NCBI GenBank assembly: GCA_910585825.1
Contig: CAJUEY010000001.1
Span: 102,964 to 166,963, forward strand
Direction of reading: 5' to 3'
Source: an uncultured Lachnospiraceae bacterium
GTDB lineage: Bacteria; Bacillota; Clostridia; Lachnospirales; Lachnospiraceae
Length of the DNA stretch: 64,000 bases
Shown here: positions 34,083-41,756 of the stretch, one piece after another
How positions within the stretch are numbered: position 1 is the first letter of the stretch
Layout: the number at the start of each line of letters is the position of its first letter
Translations under genes and position numbers: made by a program
The notes under the pieces: model-generated
The model's input: the letters and a program-made list of their open reading frames with translations, nothing else
The model's database searches: none
What the model was told of the DNA's origin: nothing

Positions 34083-34157
34083 AAATATCCAGATGTTTTT
34101 GACAAAGACATATTTTTCAGACGCATAGAAAATGCTCATAGCACACATAATTTTCCC

Positions 34158-35174
34158 ATGATGAAGATAAAGAAGAACGAAATGGGAACGAAAATTGCAA
34201 AACTGTTTGTAATCACGGCGGCAGTCTATTTGGGAATGAAATTTCTAGTTCCGATGGTCCTGCCGTTTTTACTTGCAATTGCACTGGCAAGGCTGTTGTA
34301 TCCTCTGGCAAAGATGCTTGAGAAGAAAACGGGATGTCAAAGAAATGTGGCAAGGCTGCTGGCATATGGGATCTTTCTTGCAGGGGTAGGAGCTGCTGCG
34401 GCAGGCTTGCTGTATTTTTGCTATCGCATGGGCAGCAGTTGTCTGAATCACATGGACGGGTTTAAGGAAAGCGCCCAGGAGATCTTTTGTATCTGTTGCG
34501 ACAGGATAGAGCAGATGTTTGGAATCAGTGCGGGAGAAATTCAAAAGACGATTGACAGGGAGACGTCAGAGATGACAAAAGGCATGGTGGCCTATTCAAA
34601 AGATGCGGGCTGGTATATGATCGGGCTGTTGGCAAAAGTGTTTGTCACATTTATCGCGGCTTTTTTGATGTTGAACGATTATGAGCGGATGATCGGCGGA
34701 TGTAAAAAGACACAGGTGGGAAGAGCGGTTATCTCGGTGTTGAAGGAGATCAAGGAGGCTTCAGGCGCATATCTGGGGGCGCAGCTGCGCATTATGGGAA
34801 TCATCACAGCTATATGCATCGCAGGTCTTTTTTTGCTGGGGATTCCCTATGCATTTTGGATTGGATTGGGGATTGGGTTTTGTGACGCTCTTCCTTTTAT
34901 CGGAACGGGAACGATATTTGTTCCCTGGGCGTTGATCAATATTCTTTTGGGGAAGTATAAGCAGGCAGTCTGGCTGTTTGTATATTATATCATCTGTAGT
35001 TTTGTCAGAGAGCTGTTGGAGCCAAAACTGGTGGGAAAGCATTTGGGTGTGCCGCCTCTTGCGGTTTTGATGAGCATTTATATCGGAATTCAGGTATATG
35101 GAGGGGCAGGCGTTATTTTCGGGCCTGTTTCGGCGCTGTTAATTTATGAGATTTATATGTTGTTTTTGAAATAA
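34158..35174 (+). CDS. AI-2E family membrane protein (YtvI-like)
   Basis: This 338-residue integral membrane protein has about seven helices. Its C-terminal signature is GFCDALPFIGTGTIFVPWALI, typical of the AI-2E/PerM family, and the size and Cys-containing loop recall sporulation protein YtvI of Clostridia and Bacillus. Transport of autoinducer is not implied; many members are permeases or antiporters of unknown substrate. The first ATG (34158) has no good ribosome site; ATGs at 34161 and 34182 are alternatives. A TTTGACAAAG box occurs about 60 bases upstream without a well-spaced -10. Confidence 0.78.
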   Translation: MMKIKKNEMGTKIAKLFVITAAVYLGMKFLVPMVLPFLLAIALARLLYPLAKMLEKKTGCQRNVARLLAYGIFLAGVGAAAAGLLYFCYRMGSSCLNHMDGFKESAQEIFCICCDRIEQMFGISAGEIQKTIDRETSEMTKGMVAYSKDAGWYMIGLLAKVFVTFIAAFLMLNDYERMIGGCKKTQVGRAVISVLKEIKEASGAYLGAQLRIMGIITAICIAGLFLLGIPYAFWIGLGIGFCDALPFIGTGTIFVPWALINILLGKYKQAVWLFVYYIICSFVRELLEPKLVGKHLGVPPLAVLMSIYIGIQVYGGAGVIFGPVSALLIYEIYMLFLK

Positions 35175-35209
35175 AAATTTCAAACATTGTTTTGCTGAAA
35201 CTGTTACAG

Positions 35210-35237
35210 TTGCATAATTTTAATGGTATGCTATAAT
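35210..35237 (+). promoter_or_regulatory. Promoter of the PD-(D/E)XK gene
   Basis: TTGCAT (35210-35215) and perfect TATAAT (35232-35237) with a 16-base spacer. AAAGGAG lies seven bases before the ATG. Confidence 0.65.
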
Positions 35238-35259
35238 TTAATAAACAAAGGAGAACGCT

Positions 35260-36168
35260 ATGGAAGATACAAAAATTCAGTGGCATCCGGGATTTGTGGC
35301 TGCCATGAATCTGGAATTTGCCGAAAACAGGGATGATTTAACATTTGAACCGGAATATAATCTAAACACAAAGCCGTTGGAGATTGATCTTCTGGTAATT
35401 AAGAAACAATCATCTGTCGTTCTTTTTAATGAAATAGGATGTTTCTTCCGGGGACATAATATTATAGAATATAAATCCCCAGAAGACCATCTGGATATTG
35501 ATGTTTTTTATAAATCAATGGCATATGCCGCTCTTTACAAATCTTATGGCAGAACGATGGATGAGATCAAAGCAGATGACGTTACAGTGACCTTGCTCAG
35601 AGAGGCGAAGCCGGAAAGCCTCTTCCGGTATTTAAAAGAACATGATTATCAAATATCAAATCCATATAAAGGAATTTATTATATTGACGGGAATGTTATG
35701 TTTTCAACACAAATCATTGCAACCGGTGAGTTAAACAAAAAGGAACACATCTGGTTGGGTTCCTTGTCTGACAGATTGAAAAAACAGGATATGAAGGAGC
35801 TTTTTAACAGAATTCACCAATTAGAAAGCGCGTTTGACAGGGAACTGGCAGATTCCGTTTTGGAGGTCAGCGTTGGCGCGAACAAAGAAGTGGTGGAAAA
35901 TTGGAAAGGAGACGATACTATGTGCCAGGCATTAATGGAAATTATGGAGCCGGAAATCCGCTTAAGGGAAAAAGAGCTGGAAGAAGCTGCTTTACAAAGA
36001 GGTATGCAAAAAGGTATGCAAAAAGGTATGCAAAAAGGTATACAAAAAGGTATACGGGATGCGGTGGATATGCTTAGAAAATTTGGGCATCAGGATGAGG
36101 AAATAAAGCTTACGCTTATGAACAAATACGATCTTTCTGCAGAAGAAACCGAAAAATACTTTCAGTAA
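35260..36168 (+). CDS. PD-(D/E)XK nuclease-like protein with tandem-repeat tail
   Basis: The 302-residue protein has the spacing of a PD-(D/E)XK fold: EIDLLVI (Glu41, Asp43) then IIEYKSP (Glu70, Lys72), like the Rpn/PDDEXK transposase-related nucleases common in gut Clostridia and Bacteroidetes. Such proteins are often present in several variable copies, and their cellular role is unclear. Near the C-terminus the chain runs through four to five GMQK units followed by a short helical end. The repeats are encoded by near-perfect 12-base units. It has its own promoter and is not in an operon. Nuclease activity is a prediction only. Confidence 0.75.
   Translation: MEDTKIQWHPGFVAAMNLEFAENRDDLTFEPEYNLNTKPLEIDLLVIKKQSSVVLFNEIGCFFRGHNIIEYKSPEDHLDIDVFYKSMAYAALYKSYGRTMDEIKADDVTVTLLREAKPESLFRYLKEHDYQISNPYKGIYYIDGNVMFSTQIIATGELNKKEHIWLGSLSDRLKKQDMKELFNRIHQLESAFDRELADSVLEVSVGANKEVVENWKGDDTMCQALMEIMEPEIRLREKELEEAALQRGMQKGMQKGMQKGIQKGIRDAVDMLRKFGHQDEEIKLTLMNKYDLSAEETEKYFQ
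36000..36056 (+). repeat. 12-base coding tandem repeat
   Basis: GGTATGCAAAAA is repeated four to five times with small changes (ATG to ATA in the last units), encoding Gly-Met-Gln-Lys units. Copy number changes would keep the frame. Confidence 0.9.
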
Positions 36169-36239
36169 TCAATTTTTTTACGACGGGCAGAGAAAATAAA
36201 TTATATTGTTCATGTATAAATGAATGACAGAAATAACAG

Positions 36240-36265
36240 GACAGGTTTTTCAACCTGTCTTGTTT
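36240..36265 (+). terminator. Terminator before proS
   Basis: GACAGGTT (36240-36247) and AACCTGTC (36252-36259) form a perfect stem with loop TTTC, followed by TTGTTTG. The T-run is interrupted. There is no T-box structure in the proS leader. Confidence 0.6.
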
Positions 36266-36316
36266 GGCATTGTCTGGAGAGCGTTTTAAAAGCGCTTATA
36301 TTGCAGAAAGGAAAAC

Positions 36317-36346
36317 TTGACAAACCAAAAGCCGTCAGTCTACAAT
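36317..36346 (+). promoter_or_regulatory. proS promoter
   Basis: Perfect TTGACA (36317-36322) and TACAAT (36341-36346) with an 18-base spacer, about 45 bases before the ATG. Confidence 0.75.
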
Positions 36347-36398
36347 AAGAAGCGCAGAAAATGCACAGAAAACAGACAAACAGAAAGGAATCAAACAC

Positions 36399-37841
36399 AT
36401 GGCAAAAGAAAAGAAATTAGTGGAAGCCATTACCTCTATGGAGGAGGATTTTGCACAATGGTATACAGATGTTGTAAAAAAAGCGGAATTAATTGATTAT
36501 TCTTCCGTAAAGGGGTGTATGATCATCAAACCGGACGGATATGCCATCTGGGAAAATATTCAGGAAGAACTGGATCGGAGATTCAAAGAAACCGGAGTGG
36601 AAAATGTATATATGCCGATGTTTATTCCGGAGAGTCTTTTAAATAAAGAAAAAGATCATGTGGAAGGATTTGCGCCCGAAGTGGCATGGGTGACCCACGG
36701 CGGCGCCAATCCGCTGCAGGAGCGTCTCTGTGTGCGCCCTACCTCAGAAACGCTTTTCTGTGATTTTTATAAAAATCTGATTCAGTCTTACAGAGATCTT
36801 CCCAAAGTGTACAATCAGTGGTGCTCTGTTGTCAGATGGGAGAAAGAGACGAGGCCGTTTCTTCGTTCCAGGGAGTTTTTATGGCAGGAAGGCCATACGG
36901 CTCACGCGACGGCAGAAGAGGCCGAAGAACGTACCATTCAGATGTTAAACGTTTATGCGGATTTTTGTGAAGAAATACTGGCGATGCCTGTAGTTCGGGG
37001 CAAAAAGACGGAGAAAGAGAAGTTTGCCGGAGCGGAGGCGACTTATACGATTGAAGCGCTGATGCATGACGGAAAAGCGCTGCAGTCCGGCACAAGCCAT
37101 AATTTCGGGGACGGATTCGCAAAAGCCTTTGGCATTCAGTATACGGATAAAGACAATCGGCTGCAGTATGTGCATCAGACTTCCTGGGGTATGACAACCC
37201 GGTTGATCGGGGCGATTATCATGGTACACGGAGATGATTCCGGTCTGGTTCTTCCGCCCCAAATTGCGCCGGTGCAGGTAATGGTAATTCCGATTCAGCA
37301 GCACAAAGAAGGTGTTCTGGAAAAGGCGGCGGCTTTGAAAGAACGTCTGGCAGCATCCGGCATCCGGGTGAAGTTAGATAACAGTGAAAAGAGTCCGGGA
37401 TGGAAATTCTCAGAGCAGGAGATGAGAGGAATTCCCATCCGTATTGAAATCGGCCCTAAGGATATTGATGCCGGACAGTGCGTGCTGGTTCGCCGTGATA
37501 CCAGAGAAAAGACATTTGCATCTTTGGAAGAGATAGAGACAAAGGCAGCAGAGCTTTTGGAAAATATTCAAAAAGATATGTTTGACAGGGCAAAAGCACA
37601 CAGAGACGAACATATCTATGATGCCCGCAATTACGAAGAGTTTGCAGAAATCATTCAGAATAAACCGGGATTTGTGCGTGGCATGTGGTGTGGGGAACAG
37701 GCGTGTGAAGATAAGCTGAAGGAAGATTTTGCAGCAACGGCGCGCTGTATGCCGTTTCACGATCAGGAAACAATTTCCTCTGTCTGCGTATGCTGCGGCA
37801 AACCGGCGCATAAACTGGTTTACTGGGGAAAGGCATATTAA
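36399..37841 (+). CDS. proS: Prolyl-tRNA synthetase (short, archaeal/eukaryotic type)
   Basis: ProS charges tRNA-Pro. At 480 residues it belongs to the compact type that lacks the bacterial editing insertion domain. Class II features include VYMPMFIPESLL, RPTSETLFCDFYKN, PFLRSREFLWQEGHTAHAT and the C-terminal anticodon-binding domain with a Cys-rich end (CVCCGKPA). AAAGGAA lies before the ATG. The cca gene begins one base after its stop, so both tRNA genes share a transcript. Confidence 0.95.
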   Translation: MAKEKKLVEAITSMEEDFAQWYTDVVKKAELIDYSSVKGCMIIKPDGYAIWENIQEELDRRFKETGVENVYMPMFIPESLLNKEKDHVEGFAPEVAWVTHGGANPLQERLCVRPTSETLFCDFYKNLIQSYRDLPKVYNQWCSVVRWEKETRPFLRSREFLWQEGHTAHATAEEAEERTIQMLNVYADFCEEILAMPVVRGKKTEKEKFAGAEATYTIEALMHDGKALQSGTSHNFGDGFAKAFGIQYTDKDNRLQYVHQTSWGMTTRLIGAIIMVHGDDSGLVLPPQIAPVQVMVIPIQQHKEGVLEKAAALKERLAASGIRVKLDNSEKSPGWKFSEQEMRGIPIRIEIGPKDIDAGQCVLVRRDTREKTFASLEEIETKAAELLENIQKDMFDRAKAHRDEHIYDARNYEEFAEIIQNKPGFVRGMWCGEQACEDKLKEDFAATARCMPFHDQETISSVCVCCGKPAHKLVYWGKAY

Positions 37842-37842
37842 G

Positions 37843-39180
37843 ATGAAGATTGACCTTCCGGACAAAGTCAGCCATATCATTGATACATTCATACAGGCCG
37901 GATATGAGGCATATGCAGTAGGAGGCTGCGTCCGTGACAGTATTCTGGGGAGAACGCCCGAAGACTGGGATATCACCACTTCTGCAGAACCAATGGAAAT
38001 AAAAGCTCTTTTTCCCAGAACGATTGACACAGGCATTGCCCATGGAACAGTGACTGTCATGCTGGGGAAGGAGGGCTTTGAAGTCACGACTTACCGGATT
38101 GATGGAAAATACGAGGATGCAAGACATCCCAGAGAAGTAACCTTTACGCCGAATCTGTTGGAGGATTTGAAACGCCGGGATTTTACCATCAATGCCATGG
38201 CCTATAATGACAGGAACGGACTAGTAGATGCGTTTGACGGGATCGGAGATTTAAACCGAAAGATTATCCGCTGTGTCGGAGATGCAATGAAACGGTTTAC
38301 AGAGGATGCGCTGCGGATGATGCGGGCTGTGCGTTTTGCGGCGCAGCTTGGGTTTTCTATTGATTCAGATACGATACAGGCGATTTGTATGCTGGCGTCT
38401 TCTCTGAAATATATCAGTGCGGAGCGAATTCAGACAGAGCTTGTGAAGCTTCTGGTATCAGATCATCCGGAAGAAATGAGGACGCTTTATGACACGGGGC
38501 TGACAGGAATTATGCTGCCGGAATTTGATGTGATGATGCAGACCGCACAAAACAATGCCCACCATATTTATACAGTGGGAGAGCATACCATTGAGTCGCT
38601 TTTGCATGTGGAAAAAGAGAAAGTGCTTCGTCTGACAATGCTTCTCCATGATGTGGCAAAACCTTCCTGCCAAACGACGGGAGAAGACGGATTTCATCAT
38701 TTTTACGATCATCAAAGACGGGGAAGCGAGATGGCAGAAGGGATTCTGCGGCGTCTAAAATTTGACAATGATACGACAGAAAGAGTCTGCCGTCTGATTG
38801 CCGGACATGATGATAATCCGCCTATAACGGAACGAAATGTAAGAAGGGCGGTGGTCCGGTTAGGGAGAAAAGCTTATCCGGATCTATTTGCAGTAAAAAG
38901 AGCAGATGTACTGGCTCAGAGCGCTTATAAACGGGCAGAGAAATTAAAATATATAGAGGAATATGAGGAATGCTATCACAGGATTATAGAAAAAGAGCAG
39001 TGCTTATCTTTAAAAGATCTGGCTGTGAAAGGCGCAGATTTGATTGCAGAAGGCATGAAACCGGGGCCGGAGCTTGGACAGGTTTTACAGGAACTGTTTG
39101 AACTGGTGCTGGACAATCCAGAAAAAAACACAAAAGAATATCTTTTGATGAAAAGTAAAGAGATGATAAATTGTAGATAG
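37843..39180 (+). CDS. cca: CCA tRNA nucleotidyltransferase with HD domain
   Basis: This enzyme adds or repairs the CCA end of tRNAs. It has the nucleotidyltransferase signature AVGGCVRDSILGRTPEDWDITT with the metal-binding Asp-x-Asp, then the RRDFTINAMAY and RFTEDALRMMRAVRFAAQLGF blocks. An HD domain follows (TMLLHDVAKP, about residues 265-275, and AGHDDNP). The 445-residue length is normal. The frame is open further upstream inside proS, but the ATG at 37843 matches the family start. Neither tRNA gene in this window encodes its own CCA, so the enzyme is needed for them. Confidence 0.93.
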   Translation: MKIDLPDKVSHIIDTFIQAGYEAYAVGGCVRDSILGRTPEDWDITTSAEPMEIKALFPRTIDTGIAHGTVTVMLGKEGFEVTTYRIDGKYEDARHPREVTFTPNLLEDLKRRDFTINAMAYNDRNGLVDAFDGIGDLNRKIIRCVGDAMKRFTEDALRMMRAVRFAAQLGFSIDSDTIQAICMLASSLKYISAERIQTELVKLLVSDHPEEMRTLYDTGLTGIMLPEFDVMMQTAQNNAHHIYTVGEHTIESLLHVEKEKVLRLTMLLHDVAKPSCQTTGEDGFHHFYDHQRRGSEMAEGILRRLKFDNDTTERVCRLIAGHDDNPPITERNVRRAVVRLGRKAYPDLFAVKRADVLAQSAYKRAEKLKYIEEYEECYHRIIEKEQCLSLKDLAVKGADLIAEGMKPGPELGQVLQELFELVLDNPEKNTKEYLLMKSKEMINCR

Positions 39181-39274
39181 GGTGAATACTTTCAAAAACC
39201 TTTTCATATGCTTAAAAGACACGGAATGTACGGAATGTAGACGAAGTGGAAAAGATTCGTATGGAGGGGTTTTT

Positions 39275-40315
39275 GTGTATAATCGGGAAGAAGAGATTCT
39301 GGAACAGTATAAAGTAGAAATAAGAAGCACGGTAAAAGGACGCGGAGCCCTTTGCTGCGATACGGACAAAGGTACCATGTTGTTAAAAGAGTTTCGAGGT
39401 TCCGGGGAGCGTGCTGTTTTTCTGCATGATATACTGGAATATTTATGCGACGGGGGTTTTTCGGCAGAAACAATCGTGTTGTCGAAAGAAGAGGAAGTGC
39501 TTGTTAAGGATGAGATTAACAATACTTCCTATCTTTTGAAAAACTGGTATTTGGGCAGAGAGTGTGATGTCAGGAACCGGGATGATATTTTGGCGGCGGT
39601 AAGAAAACTGGCTGAGTTCCACAAGCTGACGGCGGGTTACAAAGGAACGATTCCGGAATTTTTAAAGGCAGAACAAGACAGCCTGTTACAGGAGTATGAA
39701 CGACATAACAGAGAGCTGAACAAGGTCAAAAATTACATTCGCAATAAAAACAAAAAGAATGAATTTGAAATGCTTTTCATGAAAGTATATGAAAGCTACA
39801 AGAATCAGGCGAGGGAAGTGACCGAACAGCTGAAAAAGCAGTCTGCAGATCTTGGCGAAGAAGTAAAGAAACAGATGAGAGGCCTTTGCCACGGAGATTA
39901 TAATCAGCACAATGTGCTGAATTCCCAGGGAGAATGGGTACTTTTGAATTTTGAACAGATGACATATGATATTTTGGTACAGGATCTGGCGAATTTTATT
40001 CGCAAAATTTTGGAAAAATATAATTGGAATACGGGACTGGGCATAGAAATGATTACAGCATATGACAATATTCGGAAAATGCTGCCGGAAGAATTGGAAC
40101 AGCTGTATCTGCGTCTGGCATACCCCAAAAAATACTGGAAAATAGCAAATCACTACTGCAGCTCCAGAAAATCCTGGATTTCCGGAAGAGATATTGAAAA
40201 ACTGGAAAAAGTCATTGAGCAGGAGTCTTCGAGAAAGCAGTTTTTAAAAATGTTATTTTATTTCACAACCCAGGGAAAGTATGATATACTGTATGAGAAT
40301 AAAAATCAGACATAA
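39275..40315 (+). CDS. CotS-like spore coat protein with kinase-type fold
   Basis: The 346-residue protein resembles the CotS/YsxE/YutH group, spore-coat proteins with an aminoglycoside-phosphotransferase fold. Evidence is the N-terminal pattern KVEIRSTVKGRGALCCDTD followed by LLKEF, and a Brenner-type loop CHGDYNQHNVL. The metal-binding position that is usually Asp-Phe reads Asn-Phe (LLNFEQM), so phosphotransfer is doubtful. A frame start at 39182 (GTG) exists, but GGAGGGG lies five bases before GTG at 39275, and homologues start there. It follows cca and precedes a lipoprotein gene, and is probably sporulation-linked. Confidence 0.75.
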   Translation: MYNREEEILEQYKVEIRSTVKGRGALCCDTDKGTMLLKEFRGSGERAVFLHDILEYLCDGGFSAETIVLSKEEEVLVKDEINNTSYLLKNWYLGRECDVRNRDDILAAVRKLAEFHKLTAGYKGTIPEFLKAEQDSLLQEYERHNRELNKVKNYIRNKNKKNEFEMLFMKVYESYKNQAREVTEQLKKQSADLGEEVKKQMRGLCHGDYNQHNVLNSQGEWVLLNFEQMTYDILVQDLANFIRKILEKYNWNTGLGIEMITAYDNIRKMLPEELEQLYLRLAYPKKYWKIANHYCSSRKSWISGRDIEKLEKVIEQESSRKQFLKMLFYFTTQGKYDILYENKNQT

Positions 40316-40328
40316 TCGGAGAAGATAG

Positions 40329-41738
40329 ATGAAAATACAAAAGCAGGTTATAGTAACAGTAATTGCCGTATTTGCAGCGGTATTTTTGAGCAGCTGCAGT
40401 AAAACATCTTCCGGAAGCGGCATTTTTCAGGGAAGAATGGGTTCCGGCGCAAAGACGGAAGGAGAAAATGTAAACGAGCCGCAGCAGGATGCAGCAGAAG
40501 AAACACAGACGGACAATTCTTTGTACGTTGTTGTAAAAATTGACGCCGAGGCCAGAGAGGCCGTCTTTGAAAAGGCAAGCAACGGCAGACAGCTGCAGTA
40601 TCCGTACACAGCCACAACAAGATTTATGGATAAATACGGCAGCAGCAAATCGGCGGAATCTTTTCTGCCGGGAGATGTGGCAGAGATTGTCGTTTCCAAA
40701 AGCGATCAGGAGCTGATCAGCGTTCAGCTGTCGGATGATGTATGGGTATATGAGGATATCGTGAATTATTCCATTGATGAAACTATCGGCGCTCTTGTGA
40801 TCGGAGAATCGAAATATGCCTATGATGCCCAGTATCCTGCATTTTCCGGTGAAAACAGAATCAGTTTTTCGGATATTGGAGATTCTGACGTGCTGCGCGC
40901 AGTAGGCATAGATAAAAAGCTGATTTCACTGGCGGTGCAAAGAGGCCACGGCTATCTGGCGCTGGCAAATACCAAGCTTTTTGAAGGCAGTTTTATCTGT
41001 GTGGGAGACCGGATATTTGAAGAGGTGACGCCTAATATGCAGATTGAAGTGCCGGAAGGAACATATCTGGTGACGGTGGCAAATAACGGCTATGGGGGCA
41101 GCAAAGAAGTAGAGATTAAAAGAGACCAGACCCTCAGCCTGAATTTGGATGAGTTGAAAGGGGAAGGCCCCCAGATGTGCAAGATTACCTTTGATGTGAG
41201 TGTAGAAGGGGCAGTGCTTTGGATTGACGGAAAGAAAGCGGATTATTCCAAACCGGTAGAACTTGCATATGGTGTTCACACGATTGCGGTAGAAGCAGAG
41301 GGGTACGATACTATTACCCAGAAACTGGTAGTCAATTCCAAAAAGGCGGAGATCGAGATTGCTTTAAATACTGCCTCAGGAAGCAAGGCTGAAGATACGG
41401 ACGCCGCGTCATCGGCAAATAACAATAATACCAGTCAGAATAATACCAATAATAACATCGGAAATACGAATACCAATACGAACAATAATTATACGAATAA
41501 TAACAATAACAACAATAATAATAACAACAATAATAATAACAACAATAATAACAACAATAATAATACTACAAATAATAATAACAATAACAATACTAATAAC
41601 AATTCAAGCCAGACAGATTATCTGACAACTCTGTATAACTTGCTGACATCTATTGGGAATACCAATAATAACAGCAATACAAATACAAACAACAACTCAA
41701 ATTCCACTGAAGTAGAGGATGATTTGAGGGATGAATAA
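40329..41738 (+). CDS. PEGA-domain lipoprotein with poly-asparagine tail
   Basis: The 469-residue protein has a lipoprotein signal with lipobox LSSC (Cys at about residue 23). A beta-rich middle region is followed by two PEGA-type domains (about 235-280 and 290-345), with VPEGTYLVTVANNGY and LAYGVHTIAVEAEGYDT. PEGA domains are found on cell-surface proteins and are thought to bind wall or glycan. The last 110 residues are almost all Asn with some Thr and Ser, including an unbroken run of about 25 Asn. Function unknown. It lies 13 bases after the CotS-like gene. Confidence 0.8.
   Translation: MKIQKQVIVTVIAVFAAVFLSSCSKTSSGSGIFQGRMGSGAKTEGENVNEPQQDAAEETQTDNSLYVVVKIDAEAREAVFEKASNGRQLQYPYTATTRFMDKYGSSKSAESFLPGDVAEIVVSKSDQELISVQLSDDVWVYEDIVNYSIDETIGALVIGESKYAYDAQYPAFSGENRISFSDIGDSDVLRAVGIDKKLISLAVQRGHGYLALANTKLFEGSFICVGDRIFEEVTPNMQIEVPEGTYLVTVANNGYGGSKEVEIKRDQTLSLNLDELKGEGPQMCKITFDVSVEGAVLWIDGKKADYSKPVELAYGVHTIAVEAEGYDTITQKLVVNSKKAEIEIALNTASGSKAEDTDAASSANNNNTSQNNTNNNIGNTNTNTNNNYTNNNNNNNNNNNNNNNNNNNNNNNTTNNNNNNNTNNNSSQTDYLTTLYNLLTSIGNTNNNSNTNTNNNSNSTEVEDDLRDE
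41416..41604 (+). repeat. AAT/AAC codon tract encoding poly-Asn
   Basis: About 190 bases are composed almost only of AAT and AAC codons. The two codons are mixed rather than one pure triplet, which suggests the amino-acid run is selected and not just a slipping microsatellite. Confidence 0.9.
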
Positions 41739-41756
41739 AACAACAGGAGGAAAAAG

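Noticed and set aside
34103..34135. Spo0A-type promoter before the YtvI-like gene (TTTGACAAAG)
   Set aside because: The box resembles the spoIIE -35, but no TATAAT-like -10 lies at 17 or 21 bases and there is no upstream 0A box.
36000..36056. CRISPR-like array
   Set aside because: The 12-base units are contiguous without spacers and lie in frame inside a coding region. No CRISPR repeats or cas genes were seen anywhere in the window.
36169..36398. T-box leader before proS
   Set aside because: The conserved T-box sequence AGGGTGGNACCGCG is absent; only a simple terminator and a sigma-A promoter are visible.
41490..41610. Poly-Asn tract as a sequencing or assembly artefact
   Set aside because: The codons AAT and AAC are mixed in an irregular order and the frame stays open on both sides to a proper stop, which an artefact would rarely give.
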